Origin: Trichosphaerium sp. ATCC 40318
Taxonomy: Eukaryota > Discosea > Flabellinia > Trichosidae
Length of the DNA stretch: 64,000 nt
Reading direction: 5' to 3'
Assembly: GCA_038496445.1 (NCBI GenBank)
Contig: JALMLS010000208.1
Span: 1 to 64,000 of the forward strand
The position numbers were made by a program, and so were the translations under genes. The notes beneath the pieces were generated by a model that saw nothing but the letters and a program-made list of their open reading frames with translations, was not told where the DNA came from and did not search any database. Positions 31,509 to 43,466 of the stretch are shown in pieces. Within the stretch, counting starts at the first letter, position 1; each line of letters starts with the position of its first letter.

Positions 31509-32374
31509 TTACATGTAGTTTTGAATTAGTTTTATGCCTCGTGCTTCAACATATTCTTTTGTTATCAACGTTCCTCCATGAACAACAAGACATTGGAGAG
31601 ATTTCAAACTCTTTAAACTATCGTTTGTAATAGCTCTACAAAAAAACAAAACCTCCAATTGCTTGATGTTCTTTAGCAGTTTGATTCCTTCACTATTTAA
31701 TTCTGATATCCGAAAATCATCAATACAAACTGTATGTACATTAGCAAGATGTTGAAGCCATGAGTTATGAGCTTCTTTTTTAACCTCAAGTGTTATCTTA
31801 TGTACGTTCTTCAGGGCCTCCACTCCATCATTTGTAATGTACTTACAACTTCTAATGTCAATTGTATGAACATTTTGAGAGCCTTCAATGAGACGTCTGT
31901 TATTCTTGTACCGGCCAACGAAATGGCGTGAATACTATATGTTCCTTGTTTTAATAATCCAAGGATACCTTCATCTGTAATATTAGAACAAGACAAGTTG
32001 ATAGTATGAACGCCACATAGTGATTGTAATCCTTTGTCTGTAAATAGCACTCTTCCTAGATGTATTCTGCGAACACCAGAAATACAAGCCAAGTCGCTAT
32101 CTGACAATTTCAACAATACTGGGACAATAATAACTGAGTTTACAAGTAATGGGCTACCTCTAAGAACGCGGCAATCAGATGGCCTATCAATACAAATGGT
32201 TTTAAAGCCAACATTATGCCGAATAATGTCATTGAACATGTGAGAAACTGTAGTAACCTGAATACGTTTTTGTCTGTTTAAATAACGTAGAGTGTGGGTT
32301 AATGTCTCTGGTGGTAACATTTGAAGGTTATTTACTTGTTTTGTACTGGTTTGTTGGAGTTCTGTGTCAGACAT
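31509..32374 (-). pseudogene. F-box/LRR gene with a -1 frameshift near 31870
   Basis: The ATG at 32374 opens an F-box protein (LQMLPPETLTHTLRYLNRQK, then FNDIIRHNVGF) and four or five LRR units. The frame derails after SLKALK. Downstream, an overlapping frame reads NVHTIDIRSCKYITNDGVEA and continues to a normal C-terminus ending KLIQNYM at 31509. The canonical KALKNVHTID would need AAAAA where the sense strand has AAAA (about 31872-31875), so one missing A restores the family consensus. This is either a homopolymer read error or a recent inactivation. It is the same class of lesion as in the 25176 gene. Confidence 0.65.
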
Positions 32375-32657
32375 GTCAAAAGCAAAACGATTTTGTTGTC
32401 CTAATGGAGAATAACTTTTGTTTTGTGATTCTTTACTAATGCTTAAAAAAGTTAAGCGCTAGTGGGATTTCATAAAACCAGTATTACTAAGGCGTCTCCA
32501 CATACGAAATCTCATTTCAGCGCTCAATACGCACGTGATTTCGAGCAAAAGGGATTATTGAAAAAAAAGTACAATACCGCACAGAATACTCCTTAATTAG
32601 GGTATACCATAAGTAATAACGTGATTGACGTATATACCGGCGATTAAAATTACAACG

Positions 32658-34204
32658 ATGGAAAGTATACTACATAACGTTGTAGAAACAACCGCGGAGA
32701 AAAAACCAGCGTCACCTAATGGTATACATGTCCCTACGCTATCTATAGAAGCTGTACGTATTTTTCAATTACGGGGGTAATGCTTTATGCTCTAAAGAGT
32801 GCTGTTCTTGTACACCAAGTGCTCTCCTCAAGGCCTATCGCATTTTTACCGGGTATTGAGGATGGAAGTTTTGATGCCCCATTCTCAGGAGAGATAGCCA
32901 TAGCTCCAGATGGTCATAAAAAGGAGATATTTTCAAAACCAAGCATAGTGCAAAACAATCAACTGAAATTTTGTTGTTGTGTTTTTTTTTTCTTTCACGT
33001 GTTGGAAAAAGACGCGATAACAGTTCGCCTTTTTGGGTTTTGTTCAAAACGTCTCGAGATTTTGAGTGTTGACGTCATTTAGGGTATTACTATGTTCAAT
33101 GCTGAGAAATATAAAGAAGCTTTACATATATTTAAGACAATAGCAACACGTGGAGGAAATAATCGAATCATTGCAAGTACTTTTAAAGAATTTTTATTTC
33201 TTTTGTTTTTTTTTGCATTTTCACGTACTTCACGCACTTTGCACTTCACTAAAATACCCGAACAGTAACCAAGCGATAGTCTTAAAGTATGTTACATTGA
33301 TTTTTACGCATATCACATACTTCAGATAGCAAATAAAGCTCTACTTTAAATTTATTTTGGTATTTTAGGCTCATTTCTATTTGGGCATCATGTACAGGCG
33401 CGGACATGGCGTTACACGTGATTTTTCGGCTGCTTTTAGGTGGCTTTGTCAAGCAGCAGAAGCAGGTGAGAAAAGAGCTCAGAATAACGTACGTGTAGTT
33501 ACTACTGCGGTAGGAGCGTGTCAAACAATAATTCTACTAAATCCCATAAAACGAAGTTAGCTTGTTGTTCTTTTTTTTTCTTGTTTTAGTTATACTGTGT
33601 CTCAAACCTTTTGATTATTATAATACGCATTAAAGAAATGTCAATATAACTTTTTATTGGTAACTTCATCAGCGAGATTTGGAACTTCCTTGCATTCTTT
33701 GATTTTGAGCGTTGACGGAAAAACTTTTTTGTAAATTTTTCTTCTCTTGTCGACAAAAAAAAAACTTTGTATTTCGTCTGTTTGCCTTTATATTTCGCTG
33801 ACAATAATGTTGATAGATAGGATTGATGTACAAGCGTGCTGAAGGAGTTGATCAAGATTTTAATAAAGCCCGAAAGTACGTAGTTTTTAAATTGTAAAGA
33901 ATTTATTCCCTTCTTAAACTGCAATACTTTTCGGCGCACTCTCTTTTTTTAGCGCCGCAATAAAACGGCTTGTAATAAGGTTCAAAACAATGCTAGCGGC
34001 GTTGTTATTAACGGCCTATTTTGTGCTATTTTTGCACGTGAAAGAGAAGCTATATTTATCGCTTATCTAATCGAAGGTGGATTGAGCGTAGTGCTGAAAG
34101 TAGCTACCCTCCAGCATGCTATAACATGGCTTGTTTGCTTTTGAAAGGAGAAGGATGCGCTAAAGACGAAGATAAAGCTTTATACTGGTTCAGGAAAGCA
34201 GCTG
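32658..34204 (+). CDS. Sel1-repeat (TPR-like) protein, multi-exon, 3' end unresolved
   Basis: ATG 32658 (MESILHNVVETTAEKKPASP). A GTACGT intron leads to an exon at about 32790-32960, then an exon at 33083-33178 (MFNAEKYKEALHIFKTIATR), one at 33370-33467 (AHFYLGIMYRRGHGVTRDFS, then AFRWLCQAAEAG), a short one near 33820-33870 (IGLMYKRAEGVDQDFNKAR) and one at about 34077-34203 (ACYNMACLLLKGEGCAKDED, then ALYWFRKAA). The LGxMYxxGxGVxxDxxxAxxWxxxAA pattern is the Sel1 repeat, an adaptor fold for protein complexes. Intron phases are not all resolved. The 3' end after 34204 was not found; it may lie before the kinase gene or the gene may continue into it. Confidence 0.6.
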
Positions 34205-34920
34205 GTATGTATAGTTCTTTCTTTATCTGACAAAAAATTTTCCCGTTGATAAAGTCAAAAAAACAAATTTCTCTTTTTTTCGCACAAAACATACCGGAGT
34301 GTCAAAATCACTCACAGTGACAACGGAGAAAGCATGAAGAAAAATAACACTCTTGTACTGCAATGTTGTGGTATTATGTCTTTGTCTTGAGATTTGTGAC
34401 AGTGGGAGTGTGCGTCGAAATAATCTTTTTTCAACCAAAAACTCCTGAGCTATGATTTTGTTGGATTTTATCAAACCAAAATTTATTTCTTTTCTACGCG
34501 AAAATCTTCGCGCGAGATGCATTTATACACTTGTCAAACGCTATGCGACGCCACTCCCAGTCATATGGTGCTCAGCCATATAAAATGCCGAGCGCTTGGC
34601 CTCATAATAACAACAGTACATCAAAATCTATTTTTTTACAGCCTTTTCTTTTACAAAATACTTTTCGTACAAAAAATAGTCGTTTGATGCTTTTTGTCAC
34701 GTGATTAATTAAAAAATTTACAAAATAACACCCAAACTACCTATTTGGCATACATATTATACAAAAATACCTTATTTTTATTAACCGACATCATACGCAA
34801 CAAAACGGGGCGAAAACGCCTATTTTGATTTTTTTTTTTTTCGTATTTTTTGAAACCAATCGGAGAAACTCTTTGACGCGTTACCACGTGGATTTTTTTT
34901 ATGGTTATCAACTTAACCAA
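34205..34920. other. intron or intergenic, no exon recognised
   Basis: AT-rich, homopolymer-rich stretch between the last Sel1 exon and the ATG of the kinase gene. Stop-dense in the sense frames; CACGTG near 34700 and 34886. Confidence 0.4.
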
Positions 34921-37900
34921 ATGTATGATTGTATTGTTAACGAGAATTTCATAGTTCTTGGCGAAGGAGTTATTAAAGAAAGAGCCAGCGAACGTGCCCG
35001 TATACTGAGTAAAAGCAGAGGATCTCAACGTTCAAAATCTATGGATGTGAACGCAGCGATGAGGTACAAGGCTCAAAGGTATAATTTTTAGTTCGAGTAC
35101 TATAGAATTACTAGCGACTGCTTGATAGCGCCATCAATTTATGCTGTCACGTGCAGTTTTTTTAGACGTTTTTTGTTGAGAAAAAAGTACTCAAAGCTTA
35201 GTTATTAGTTTTCTTCGATGTAGTGATTGTTAGACAACATTTTTTCAACTTTTTAAACTAAACTCTAACTTAAGAAGGCACAAGAGCGAGCCACCTCAGA
35301 ACAAGCCTAAGAAGTACATAATGAGCAAGTAAGCGACATAAAAGTCTTCACTTTTTTTTGACTCAAAAATCAACGACAAATCTTTTTCACTCATCACGTT
35401 CATCCTCTTTGCCTCCTTTATAGCATACTAACAGTTTTCAAAAGACTGAAAGAAGATATTGACTTACCACCACACGTAATCAATGGAGAAGAACCTCAAC
35501 AAGTCCACGTAAGCAATAAATACGTACAAAACCTTCTACAGTCAAATTTCTATGCAGTTTTTTTTTAAAGTGCCGAAACGCTAACTACTGCACTTTGTAT
35601 TTAAATCAAACCTTTCCCATTCTAAAAAATTATATAGGAACGCGTTAGATCACCTGTTCAACCTAGAGTCGCACAAGAGCAACTTTTAAAATACCCTAAG
35701 AAAAACAAAGAAGAACTTAGAAGAAAAGTTCAATTAAAGCGTCAACAAAGACATAGATCACCTAGAGGGCAAAAACATAAACCAGCGCAGAATGGTAAAG
35801 AAGGAAAAAAGTCATCAAATGGAAAGAGAAGAGCAAAGAAATCAAAAAAGGAAACAAAAGTTAAGAGATCACATTCATCTGGACCACAATCGCCTCAACT
35901 CTACAGAGAAGACTCTCCTATGCGTGAAAAAAGAGTAAAGTTCGACTCAAACACACCAGCAGTTAGAAGGTTCGCTTATAATCACGAACAACAGCAACAA
36001 AGAGATCCACAGTTAGTAAAAGTGTCTCAGATGAGACGTAACTCATTTAATAGTATTGAGAATATTCAACTACAACCTCAACCTCCAACAAGACAACCTT
36101 CTATGCCTGCAACAAGAGCGTCTAATCGTACTTCACCGCTTCAAAGACCAACAAAACCTACGCCTATACCTAATCTTGGTTCTCCTTCTGAACTACGAAG
36201 GCATACAATCGCAACAAGTGAACCTCCTATCATTCCTGAAAGCAAGATTTTGAACGTACGTTTTTAGTCATAGAGTTTGTTTGTATGTTCCTTTGTCTGA
36301 TGTGCTTTTGTTTAGACTCAAGACTCTCTTGCTACCACAACGCAGAATGAGAGTTCTGAGATTTTAAGGCTAAGGAATCAAATAAACGAGCTAACTCAGA
36401 CTCTTGATGGGAAGTATAAAGAGATTTCTGATCTAAAAAGAGATAACTTAAGACAAACAAAACAAAACAAGAGGATAATGGAAATCTTGACTCTACAGAA
36501 ACAAGTAAGAAGCCAACAGCATAGTTTTTTTTTTTTCAAGAAAACAGCAAAAAAATCTCAATGACTAAATATAAAAAATACAACGTTTTGAGCACGTGCG
36601 AAATGAAAACAAATTTTTTGGATTACGACATTATCACGTGATTTATTTTTTTTCATTTTTTTTCTTTGTTTTTTTTCGCAGTCGTGATCTGTGAAAATTT
36701 TTAATGATTATTTTTTAAGTATCTTTTTCTATCACGTGTTGACTTTATTTGCCTTTTAGACTGTCACTGAATTATCAAGAGAACGGGAGCGCGTTTTAAA
36801 ACATACAAAGAGATTGCATAAGAAAATGACGTTGCTGAAGAATGAAACAAAAGAGTGTATTGTACCATACAGCGAGCTTCAGATTATCCGCGCATTGGGA
36901 AGTGGTAGTTACGGTGTTGTTTCTTTGGCTAAATGGAGAAGCGCTCTAGTAGCTGTAAAACAACTAAGAGCAAGAGACGGCCAAGGCTTACAAGACTTTA
37001 TCGCTGAAGCATCAAAGTTAAGGTTAGTCCACCAATTTCGTTTTTAAGTCTCTTACCCTTTTGAAACTCTTCCAATTTTGCGTTAACGCCATCATAGTCA
37101 ACTACGGCCGCACCCACATGTTGTTCAAGTACGTTTTAATACTTTTTCTATCGGCTTGCGATGATTTTAATTTCAACTTGCGCAAGTACTAAAAAAGGTT
37201 CTAGTACATTGGCGTTACACAAGACCCAGTATGTCTCATAACAGAGTACATGCCAAAGGGTGATTTATGGACGCGTTTGAGAGAAAAAACAGGGTTACTT
37301 GGTAGAGATGCATTATCAGCTATAAAAGGTGTTGCGTCTGGATTGTACGTCTTCAAAAAAACAAACGCTCCAAACAATCTTTCTAAAATCATAAAATATC
37401 CAAAAAAAAACTACATTATTTCTTTTTTCAGATCGTGTTACCCTCAAACATGTCTAAATAATTTTTTATAGGCTACACTTACACTCCGAAGGTGTTGTGC
37501 ATCGAGATATTGCGGTAAGTAAAAACCAGATATCAATACAGGATTAAAAATCTTTTTATTCTCCGCTTTGAAATCATTTTCAGATTTTAATCCTCTATTA
37601 TCTAAACCTGTCATGCTTAAAAATACTGATTTTATAATAGGGAAGGAATGTGTTGGTACGTTGTAAAAAAGGGTACTACCTTTTGCAGATATTGAGATGA
37701 TTCTTTAGATTTACGAAGATTTCCACGTGAAGTTAACGGATTTCGGTAAGATTTTTTTAAAGTTCTGGCAGATTCGCGAAAAAAATCCCATACCTTATCA
37801 CTCAACCCTAATTATTTTAGGATATGCTCGGTTACTACGAGGCGATCAAGATAACTTCACAAATCAAACTGTTGGTCCATTTAGATGGATGGTAAGCGAG

Positions 37901-38810
37901 TTTTTGTTAATCCCTCAAACCTCCCAACGCAGCTTCTTGTTCCTAAAAAGACATTGTAGGCACCTGAAACTATGTGGCCAATAACTGATGACGGCAAGAG
38001 ACGTTATTCCAGAAAAAGTGATGTTTGGATGTTCGGTACGAAGTCGCATTTTGGTCAAACAAAAAGTAGAATTCTTTTTTCTTGAATCATTGTTGTTTTT
38101 CTGTTTGAAAAAAAGTCAGACAAAGGCTCTATTTCTTACACAAATACTGTCTAGGTTGTTTCGTTTACGAAGTATTCTTCAGAAGAGTACCTTATGACTG
38201 GATAGAAGATGTATCTAAAATAGCTTCTGGAGTAGCTGATGGCACTTTATGTACGTCAGAACAAAAAGAGTCTCTATGCTCAAAAAAGAAAGTATTTTTT
38301 TTTTTTCGTTCCTTGCGAAAACGCGATGAGATCAGTTTTTTGCAGTGACCTGCACGCCTGTATTCAAGAATGATATTCCGTGCTTGAACTCCGAGATACT
38401 TTAGCACTGTGGAGTTTTTTTACTTACAGGATTTTACTAGCTTTACCTCTACCTGCATCCGTTCCTAAAGTTGCGAATATGATGAGGTTGTGCCTCAAGT
38501 GGGAACCTCAAGAAAGACCTTCATTCAGCGAGATTACAAAAATGATTGATCTAATTGAACCTGGAGGAATACCAATAATACCACCACCAGATACAACAAA
38601 GTAACTACTAAAACCAAAACAAAAAAAAAAAACCTGAAAAAAACTCTCAAACTTTTTCCTGCGATTTCCAATCAACCCTTCCTTACTTTCGTATTAGACG
38701 TTTTTCTTAATACGAATTTTAATAGGAGAAAAGCGCGTCAGTTCTGGATGCAACCACCAGATTTACAGACACCTATACAACCTATAAGACAGCAATACTA
38801 TGGAGAGTAA
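34921..38810 (+). CDS. TKL-like protein kinase with basic disordered and coiled-coil N-terminus
   Basis: ATG 34921; exon 1 joins at 35081/35277 (KAQR to HKSEPPQNKPKK). A long basic Ser/Arg/Lys-rich exon (35639-36255), a coiled-coil exon (36316-36507) and the kinase exons follow. Motifs: Gly loop GSGSYGVV, Lys VAVKQLR, catalytic loop VVHRDIA-GRNVL, LTDFGYARLL, GPFRWMAPETM, KSDVWMFGCFVYEVF and the C-lobe Arg in EPQERPSFSEI. The HRDIAxRN loop and DFGxAR point to the TKL group, and all catalytic residues are present. The last small exon ends MQPPDLQTPIQPIRQQYYGE-stop at 38810. About a dozen introns, several splitting the kinase motifs (for example between HRDIA and GRNVL). Predicted active Ser/Thr kinase; the N-terminus likely handles localisation or partner binding. 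Confidence 0.8.
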
Positions 38811-39512
38811 TTATGCGTTTGTGTAAAGAATAATAATAATAAAATAACAAGTGTACATAAAAATGTAATAAAAACCCAAAAACGAGCTAAAGAAATAAAC
38901 ACTCATTTGTATGTTATTGTCACTATTATGTGCTATACCTTGCATCCGTACTTGTCAGCGTTTTAGTCTCTGTGATCAATATTGAATCAAAACTCAAGTA
39001 GTTTTGATTCTAACCTTGAGCAAGGTAATTTCACATTGCAATGTAGACGGTAGTATTGAAGTTGAAGATAGAGCATGTCAACAAACATGTACTTGAAGCA
39101 ACGTCTTTGGCTGTGCTGGTATATTTATGTGAATCGCTATCAGGATCAGGAGGTAATCAATCGCATGCTACATATTACATTGTAGGCTTGTACAAGAAAT
39201 AATTGGTTCAATTTTATCCGGGTTGTATGCACTAAAACAAGATTGTTTGAGGTTAATAACATAGCTAGGTGTTGCTGTATAGGCTCTGGTTGTCCGGCTC
39301 TGGTTTGTCCGGTAGTTACGCCTGGCATTATAAACAGAAACAGAACTGGATATGAGAGAACAAATATGCTAATAACACTGATTGCACTTCAAAGAGCATG
39401 GTTTGCAATCGTGCGTCTTTTTGTATCAAGTGGTTTTTTGTTACAGAATAATGTCATTGACATTTATTTCAGTTCCTGTCGTAGAAAAGATTTATTGTAG
39501 CTGGACGTGAAT
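38811..39512. other. intergenic with hairpin
   Basis: No confident gene. It contains the hairpin at 38984-39010 and, around 39280-39480, a weak frame (ALQRAWFAIVRLF) that could be an exon of the following small gene but lacks support. Confidence 0.35.
38984..39010. repeat. perfect 11-bp hairpin
   Basis: GAATCAAAACT and AGTTTTGATTC are exact reverse complements with a 5-nt loop, 174 bp after the kinase stop. Eukaryotic genes do not need such terminators, so it may be a decayed repeat end. Confidence 0.4.
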
Positions 39513-39836
39513 GTCATGTTCGTTGAAACTGCACCTGTGTGGATTCTTACAGCTCATGTTTTTTTGTCTTTCATTGTATGTATTGTGGTTTATTATTGTT
39601 GCTATTTGATCGCAGGGTGTTTTGAAGCGATTGCTATAAATCCAGTGCTGCATGATCACTCGCATTCAAATTATCAAGCTTTAACAACGGATAAAGAAGC
39701 ACGGAAAGCACGCGCTGGAAATTATAATCGAGAAGTCATGCCTGACGCTGGCACGTGTATTTTATTAATATGAGTTTTTATTGTTTTGTGCTCACGTGTT
39801 TGATTCAGATTACTGGCTAAACGAACCGCGGGATGA
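39513..39836 (+). CDS. small single-pass membrane protein, unknown
   Basis: The ATG at 39513 starts a short protein with one strong hydrophobic segment (residues about 8-40, WILTAHVFLSFIVCIVVYYC) followed by a polar tail rich in His, Asn and Lys. A GTGTAT-CAG intron near 39757-39808 would extend the tail to LLAKRTAG-stop at 39836. No family recognised. Confidence 0.3.
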
Positions 39837-40487
39837 CATACAAAATACTGGGAACACAAATCACGTCCTTGGTACTTCCTTTTTAGTCTGATTTGGTATT
39901 TTGTTCTACTTGTAGCTTATTGACATTCACGTTAGGTATGCGTTCTTTGGTCCCTTCATCTTAAAATTTAGTAGGGACTTTATCCACATGTTCTCGTTTT
40001 ATCTATTGTACAACATTTTCCAGTTTGGAAGATTTATCTTTGGATTAAGCGTGCACCCGTTTAAGTTAGAAACAATATTTTACTTGACCGTTGCAATCGC
40101 TGTAAGTTCATTGTACAAAACCGTTTTTGGACAAGATGGGGAGTGATTCTTTTGTTACTTCCGCATGTATTTTGCAGTTCACATAAAAACCGCAATACCA
40201 ATGTTATCATGTAGTCTACTTTTGTTGCTATAGAAACTATTGCTATACGTGCTTTTAATTGAATGTTTACAAGAGGTGTAAGGGTCTTATTCACATGTTG
40301 TTGATGCTTCTTCGCAATATATGATGCAGTTTTTACTAGCGGGCATGGTTGATTTTTCACTATTTAGGACTTGCTTGCTGTAATGCCATAATACTCATGT
40401 TCCGCCTAAATGGATCAAAATATAAAGAAGAAACGATAATCTATCGTCTTACAACTCAGTTTTTTGTTATTGTTTACTTTGTACTAG
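39837..40487. other. 5' region of the DUF5060-type gene, exons not resolved
   Basis: The paralogue at 54016 has a signal-peptide exon and a short second exon. Here a hydrophobic reading (YLTVAIA followed by GTAAGT at about 40100) could be the signal exon but has ATA where ATG is expected. Confidence 0.3.
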
Positions 40488-42557
40488 GTGACATACAGTG
40501 GACCGCTGAGAAGTGAGACTTCTACTACTACATTTACAAACTTCAGGTTGAATTGCGCTTTCAAGCTTGGTAGCCGCACGTGGAATATTGCCGGTTTCTT
40601 TGCTGCCGATGGTAACGCTGCGGAAACTTCATCTACGTCTGGTAATAAGTGGCGTTGTATATTTACTCCACCGTTTGATGGTAAGTGTCTTTATTTTCTG
40701 TTCGGAATATTCTAAGTTTTGACGTTTGATCTACAGGAACATACACGGTTATCGCTTCTTTCAGAACTGGTACTGATGTCGCGATGTCTTTTAGTCCGAC
40801 CGCTGGAACAGCTACTTCTTTCAATGGTAATTATCAAACGTTTACTATAAGTAGTTCTGGTAGTGATAAGCGGCACGTGATCTTCACTTTTTCGAAAAAA
40901 ACTAAATTATCGTTTAGGAACAACGGTATCTTGGAGTATGTTGGCGAACACTACATGAGATACTCAAGAACAGGAAAATATTTTATAAAGGGTGGTACTA
41001 ACTCTCCTGAAAACTTCTTAGGTAACCGTTTACAAGTGTGACATATCTTCTAATGTTGTTTGTTTAACAGGATATTCTGGGTTTGACAATACACCACAAG
41101 CCAAGCACCGGTATCAACCTCATTTAAGCGACTGGGAGGAAGGTGATCCAACATGGAAGAACGGCACGGGTAAAACTATGATAGGTACACAAACAGCGTT
41201 TTAGCTCCTTTTAATACATTGTGTAGGCGTGTTGAATTACCTTGCAAATAAGGGTATGAACTCCATTCAATTCCTTACAATGAACGCTCCACTTGGAGAA
41301 GGTACATACTATTGTTTGGTTTCTTTTCATTAAGCGTTTACAGGCAAGGACGTCTATCCTTGGATATCAACAAGCTCTAATGATATGTTTAAATATGATG
41401 TTAGTAAACTTGCTCAGTGGGATATCGTCATGACTCACATGGACAGAAAAGGTACATCCACTGATATTTATTATAAGATCATTAATGGTTCTAAAAGGTC
41501 TGATGCTTCATATTGTGACTCAAGAGACTGAGAACGATCAACAACTTGACAATGGTAATCTTGGTAGAATTAGAAAACTCTACTATCGTGAAATGGTTGC
41601 TCGCTTTGGATATCACACTGCGATCACGTGGAATATCGGCGAAGGGAATACTAATACCGACAGCCAAAGAAAAGCGTTCATTGATTACATTGATAGATTA
41701 GATGCGTACAACCACCTAATCGTTTGTCGTGCACATTTTACTGAACAAGTGCGTATCCTATACACCATTGTATTTGTCCTATTGTAACTGGCTTGCTTAG
41801 GATACAGTTTATGGACCTCTTCTTGGAAAAGCTAACTTTAACGGAGTTTCACTACAAGAACCAAGGCCTGATCTAGTTGCAATTGATACCAAAACATGGC
41901 GGACAAGATCTGTATGTATTCCAACCCGCAGACTTGATTTTAATTGATTAATAATTGTTAGCATAATCTTGGTGGTTTTAAATGGGTTGTAACAGCAAGG
42001 TGTCCAACCTGATCCTCCAAGCCTTCAACACGACTTTTTCCGAACTCATAGTCTTTGGGGAAATCTCTTGCAAGGTATGTGAACAAACTGAAAGAGCGTG
42101 GAATACTGACTTGTTGTTAAGGTGGTGCTGGTGTTGAATGGTATTTCGGATATCATGATGATCTTAACTTGGAAGACTTCCACTCACGTGATTCTGTTTG
42201 GGGTTGGACAAAACATGCTCTGGACTTTATGGATAGGTAGCAAACTTTATTACTACAAACGACTACTAACAGATCTCTAGAATCCCGTTTGTGAGTATGA
42301 GACCTTGTGATATTACTGGGTTCTACGGATATTGCCTTAGACATGATAATTTCTTTGTATTGTCTTTGCCTACCGGGGGTTCATTGAGCTTGGTTTGGAT
42401 GATAGGTAGTGGCACATGGCAAGTCCAATTCTTCAACCCAAGAAATGGTGTGTATAACACATACGAGAGCATCGTTAACAAGAAAATTACTGCTCCAGAT
42501 ACACAAGATTGGATTGCTATTGTTAAACCACTATCATACACTATCCCTACAAACTAA
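40488..42557 (+). CDS. secreted DUF5060 / collagenase-type glycoside hydrolase-like protein, copy 1
   Basis: Multi-exon. It reads YSGPLRSETSTTTFTNFRLN, then WNIAGFFAADGNAAE and KWRCIFTPPFDGTYTV, a DUF5060-like beta-sandwich. A TIM-barrel-like part follows (GVLNYLANKGMNSIQFLTMN, KLAQWDIVMTHMDRKG, RKLYYREMVARFGYHTAITW, GGAGVEWYFGYHDDLN). The protein ends in a beta domain of the collagen-binding type (SLPTGGSLSLVWMIGSGTW, VQFFNPRNG, TAPDTQDWIAIV). This order is typical of DUF5060 plus putative collagen-binding domain proteins, many of which are glycosidases. Most introns are about 40-70 nt; they include 40681-40737, 41042-41070 and one at 41451-41496. The 5' exons are uncertain. Expected extracellular, acting on glycans or matrix; the substrate is unknown. 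Confidence 0.75.
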
Positions 42558-42841
42558 GTTAAAAATCAATAAAACAATTTTTTATTGCAGTCCCACAAAC
42601 GTTATTTTACAAATTTCTCAGCTACTCTTGCCTGTGTGTCCTAGTTTTTAACACAATACATCATCACAAAAATTAATGTCATACAACTGTTGAGTCTTGG
42701 CTTGAAGTGTTTTACTTTTGTTTTAACACTAATGGAACACTATTTCATCCCAAGCAATGCACCTGTCAAGTAATTATCACGTTTGTAATCCAGATCCAAG
42801 AAATCTCTTTTTTATTATCAATGATATATCCAGTTTTGTAC

Positions 42842-43250
42842 TCACCACAAAAACTTAAACATCTCAACTGGTATCTTTTGAAAGACACAAGAAAAGTTGT
42901 CTTTCTTCATAAAACCTATCCACAGAATTCTTTCAATATCCCAGTCCCTGACATACTTCTTGCACTTTAAATGCTCTGGTCGATAGTGAAATACAGGTTC
43001 TGAATAAAGAGTATACTTACGGCTAAAAAAACGGTGATTGTAGGGTGTAACCGCCTGTTGTTCGAAAGACAATAAAGAACTTCCTTGACTATCTTTTTTT
43101 CCCCAATGTTCTAGTCTTCCTGTAGCTTTAAGGCTATAAACCAATTTACTAGATGCGTTTCCATTCCTTACAGGTCCCAGAAAGTACGTTGTGTATATCA
43201 AATAGCCAGTAGCGCTATCAATATCAAGTTTGTGTGTTCTTTATCACCAC
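42842..43250 (-). pseudogene. orphan minus-strand coding remnant beside the LINE-2 junction
   Basis: An open frame of about 135 codons without an ATG. It reads LDIDSATGYLIYTTYFLGPV, then SKLVYSLKATGRLEHWGKK and FHYRPEHLKCKKYVRDWDIE, and ends EMFKFLW-stop. The composition (Tyr, Trp, Lys, charged) looks like a real protein rather than a shadow. It ends about 100 bp from the LINE-2 insertion point at 43352. No matching 5' part is visible on the other side of LINE-2 (beyond 53275). It may be an intron-containing gene whose first exons were lost. Family not recognised. Confidence 0.4.
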
Positions 43251-43339
43251 GTTCGGCTTTATATGTAGCTACTGTACTACTTTGTTACCATACGTTTTAA
43301 CCTCGCTTCCCAGGAACCAAATACCACTACCCTCGTTTG

Positions 43340-43351
43340 CTCAGTTTAATG

Positions 43352-43352
<1 letters not shown>
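43340..43352. repeat. LINE-2 target-site duplication, 3' side
   Basis: CTCAGTTTAATGA here is repeated exactly at 53263-53275 across the whole element. Confidence 0.8.

Positions 43353-43380
<28 letters not shown>
43353..43380. repeat. A-run on + strand = T-run at the LINE-2 3' end
   Basis: About 28 consecutive A on the plus strand directly inside the target duplication. On the LINE-2 sense strand this is poly-T at the 3' terminus. Confidence 0.8.
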
Positions 43381-43383
<3 letters not shown>

Positions 43384-43399
43384 AATAACGATCTTTATA

Positions 43400-43454
43400 C
43401 AGCCAACCCACCTCTAGCCTCCAAAGGGCTACGCCAAAGCGTTTGGGTTGGCTG
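43400..43454 (-). repeat. LINE-2 3' UTR hairpin
   Basis: CAGCCAACCCA (43400-43410) and TGGGTTGGCTG (43444-43454) form a perfect 11 bp stem just before the tail, in the same relative place as the LINE-1 hairpins. Likely the template recognition structure. Confidence 0.6.
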
Positions 43455-43466
43455 TTGTAATGAATG

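Noticed and set aside
41485-41787. Independent 100-residue gene
   Set aside because: It is one exon, with its retained intron ends, of the DUF5060-type gene, as the paralogue at 55277 shows.
43353-43380. Poly-A tail of a plus-strand retrogene
   Set aside because: The target duplications place the A-run inside the minus-strand LINE-2 insertion, at its 3' end.
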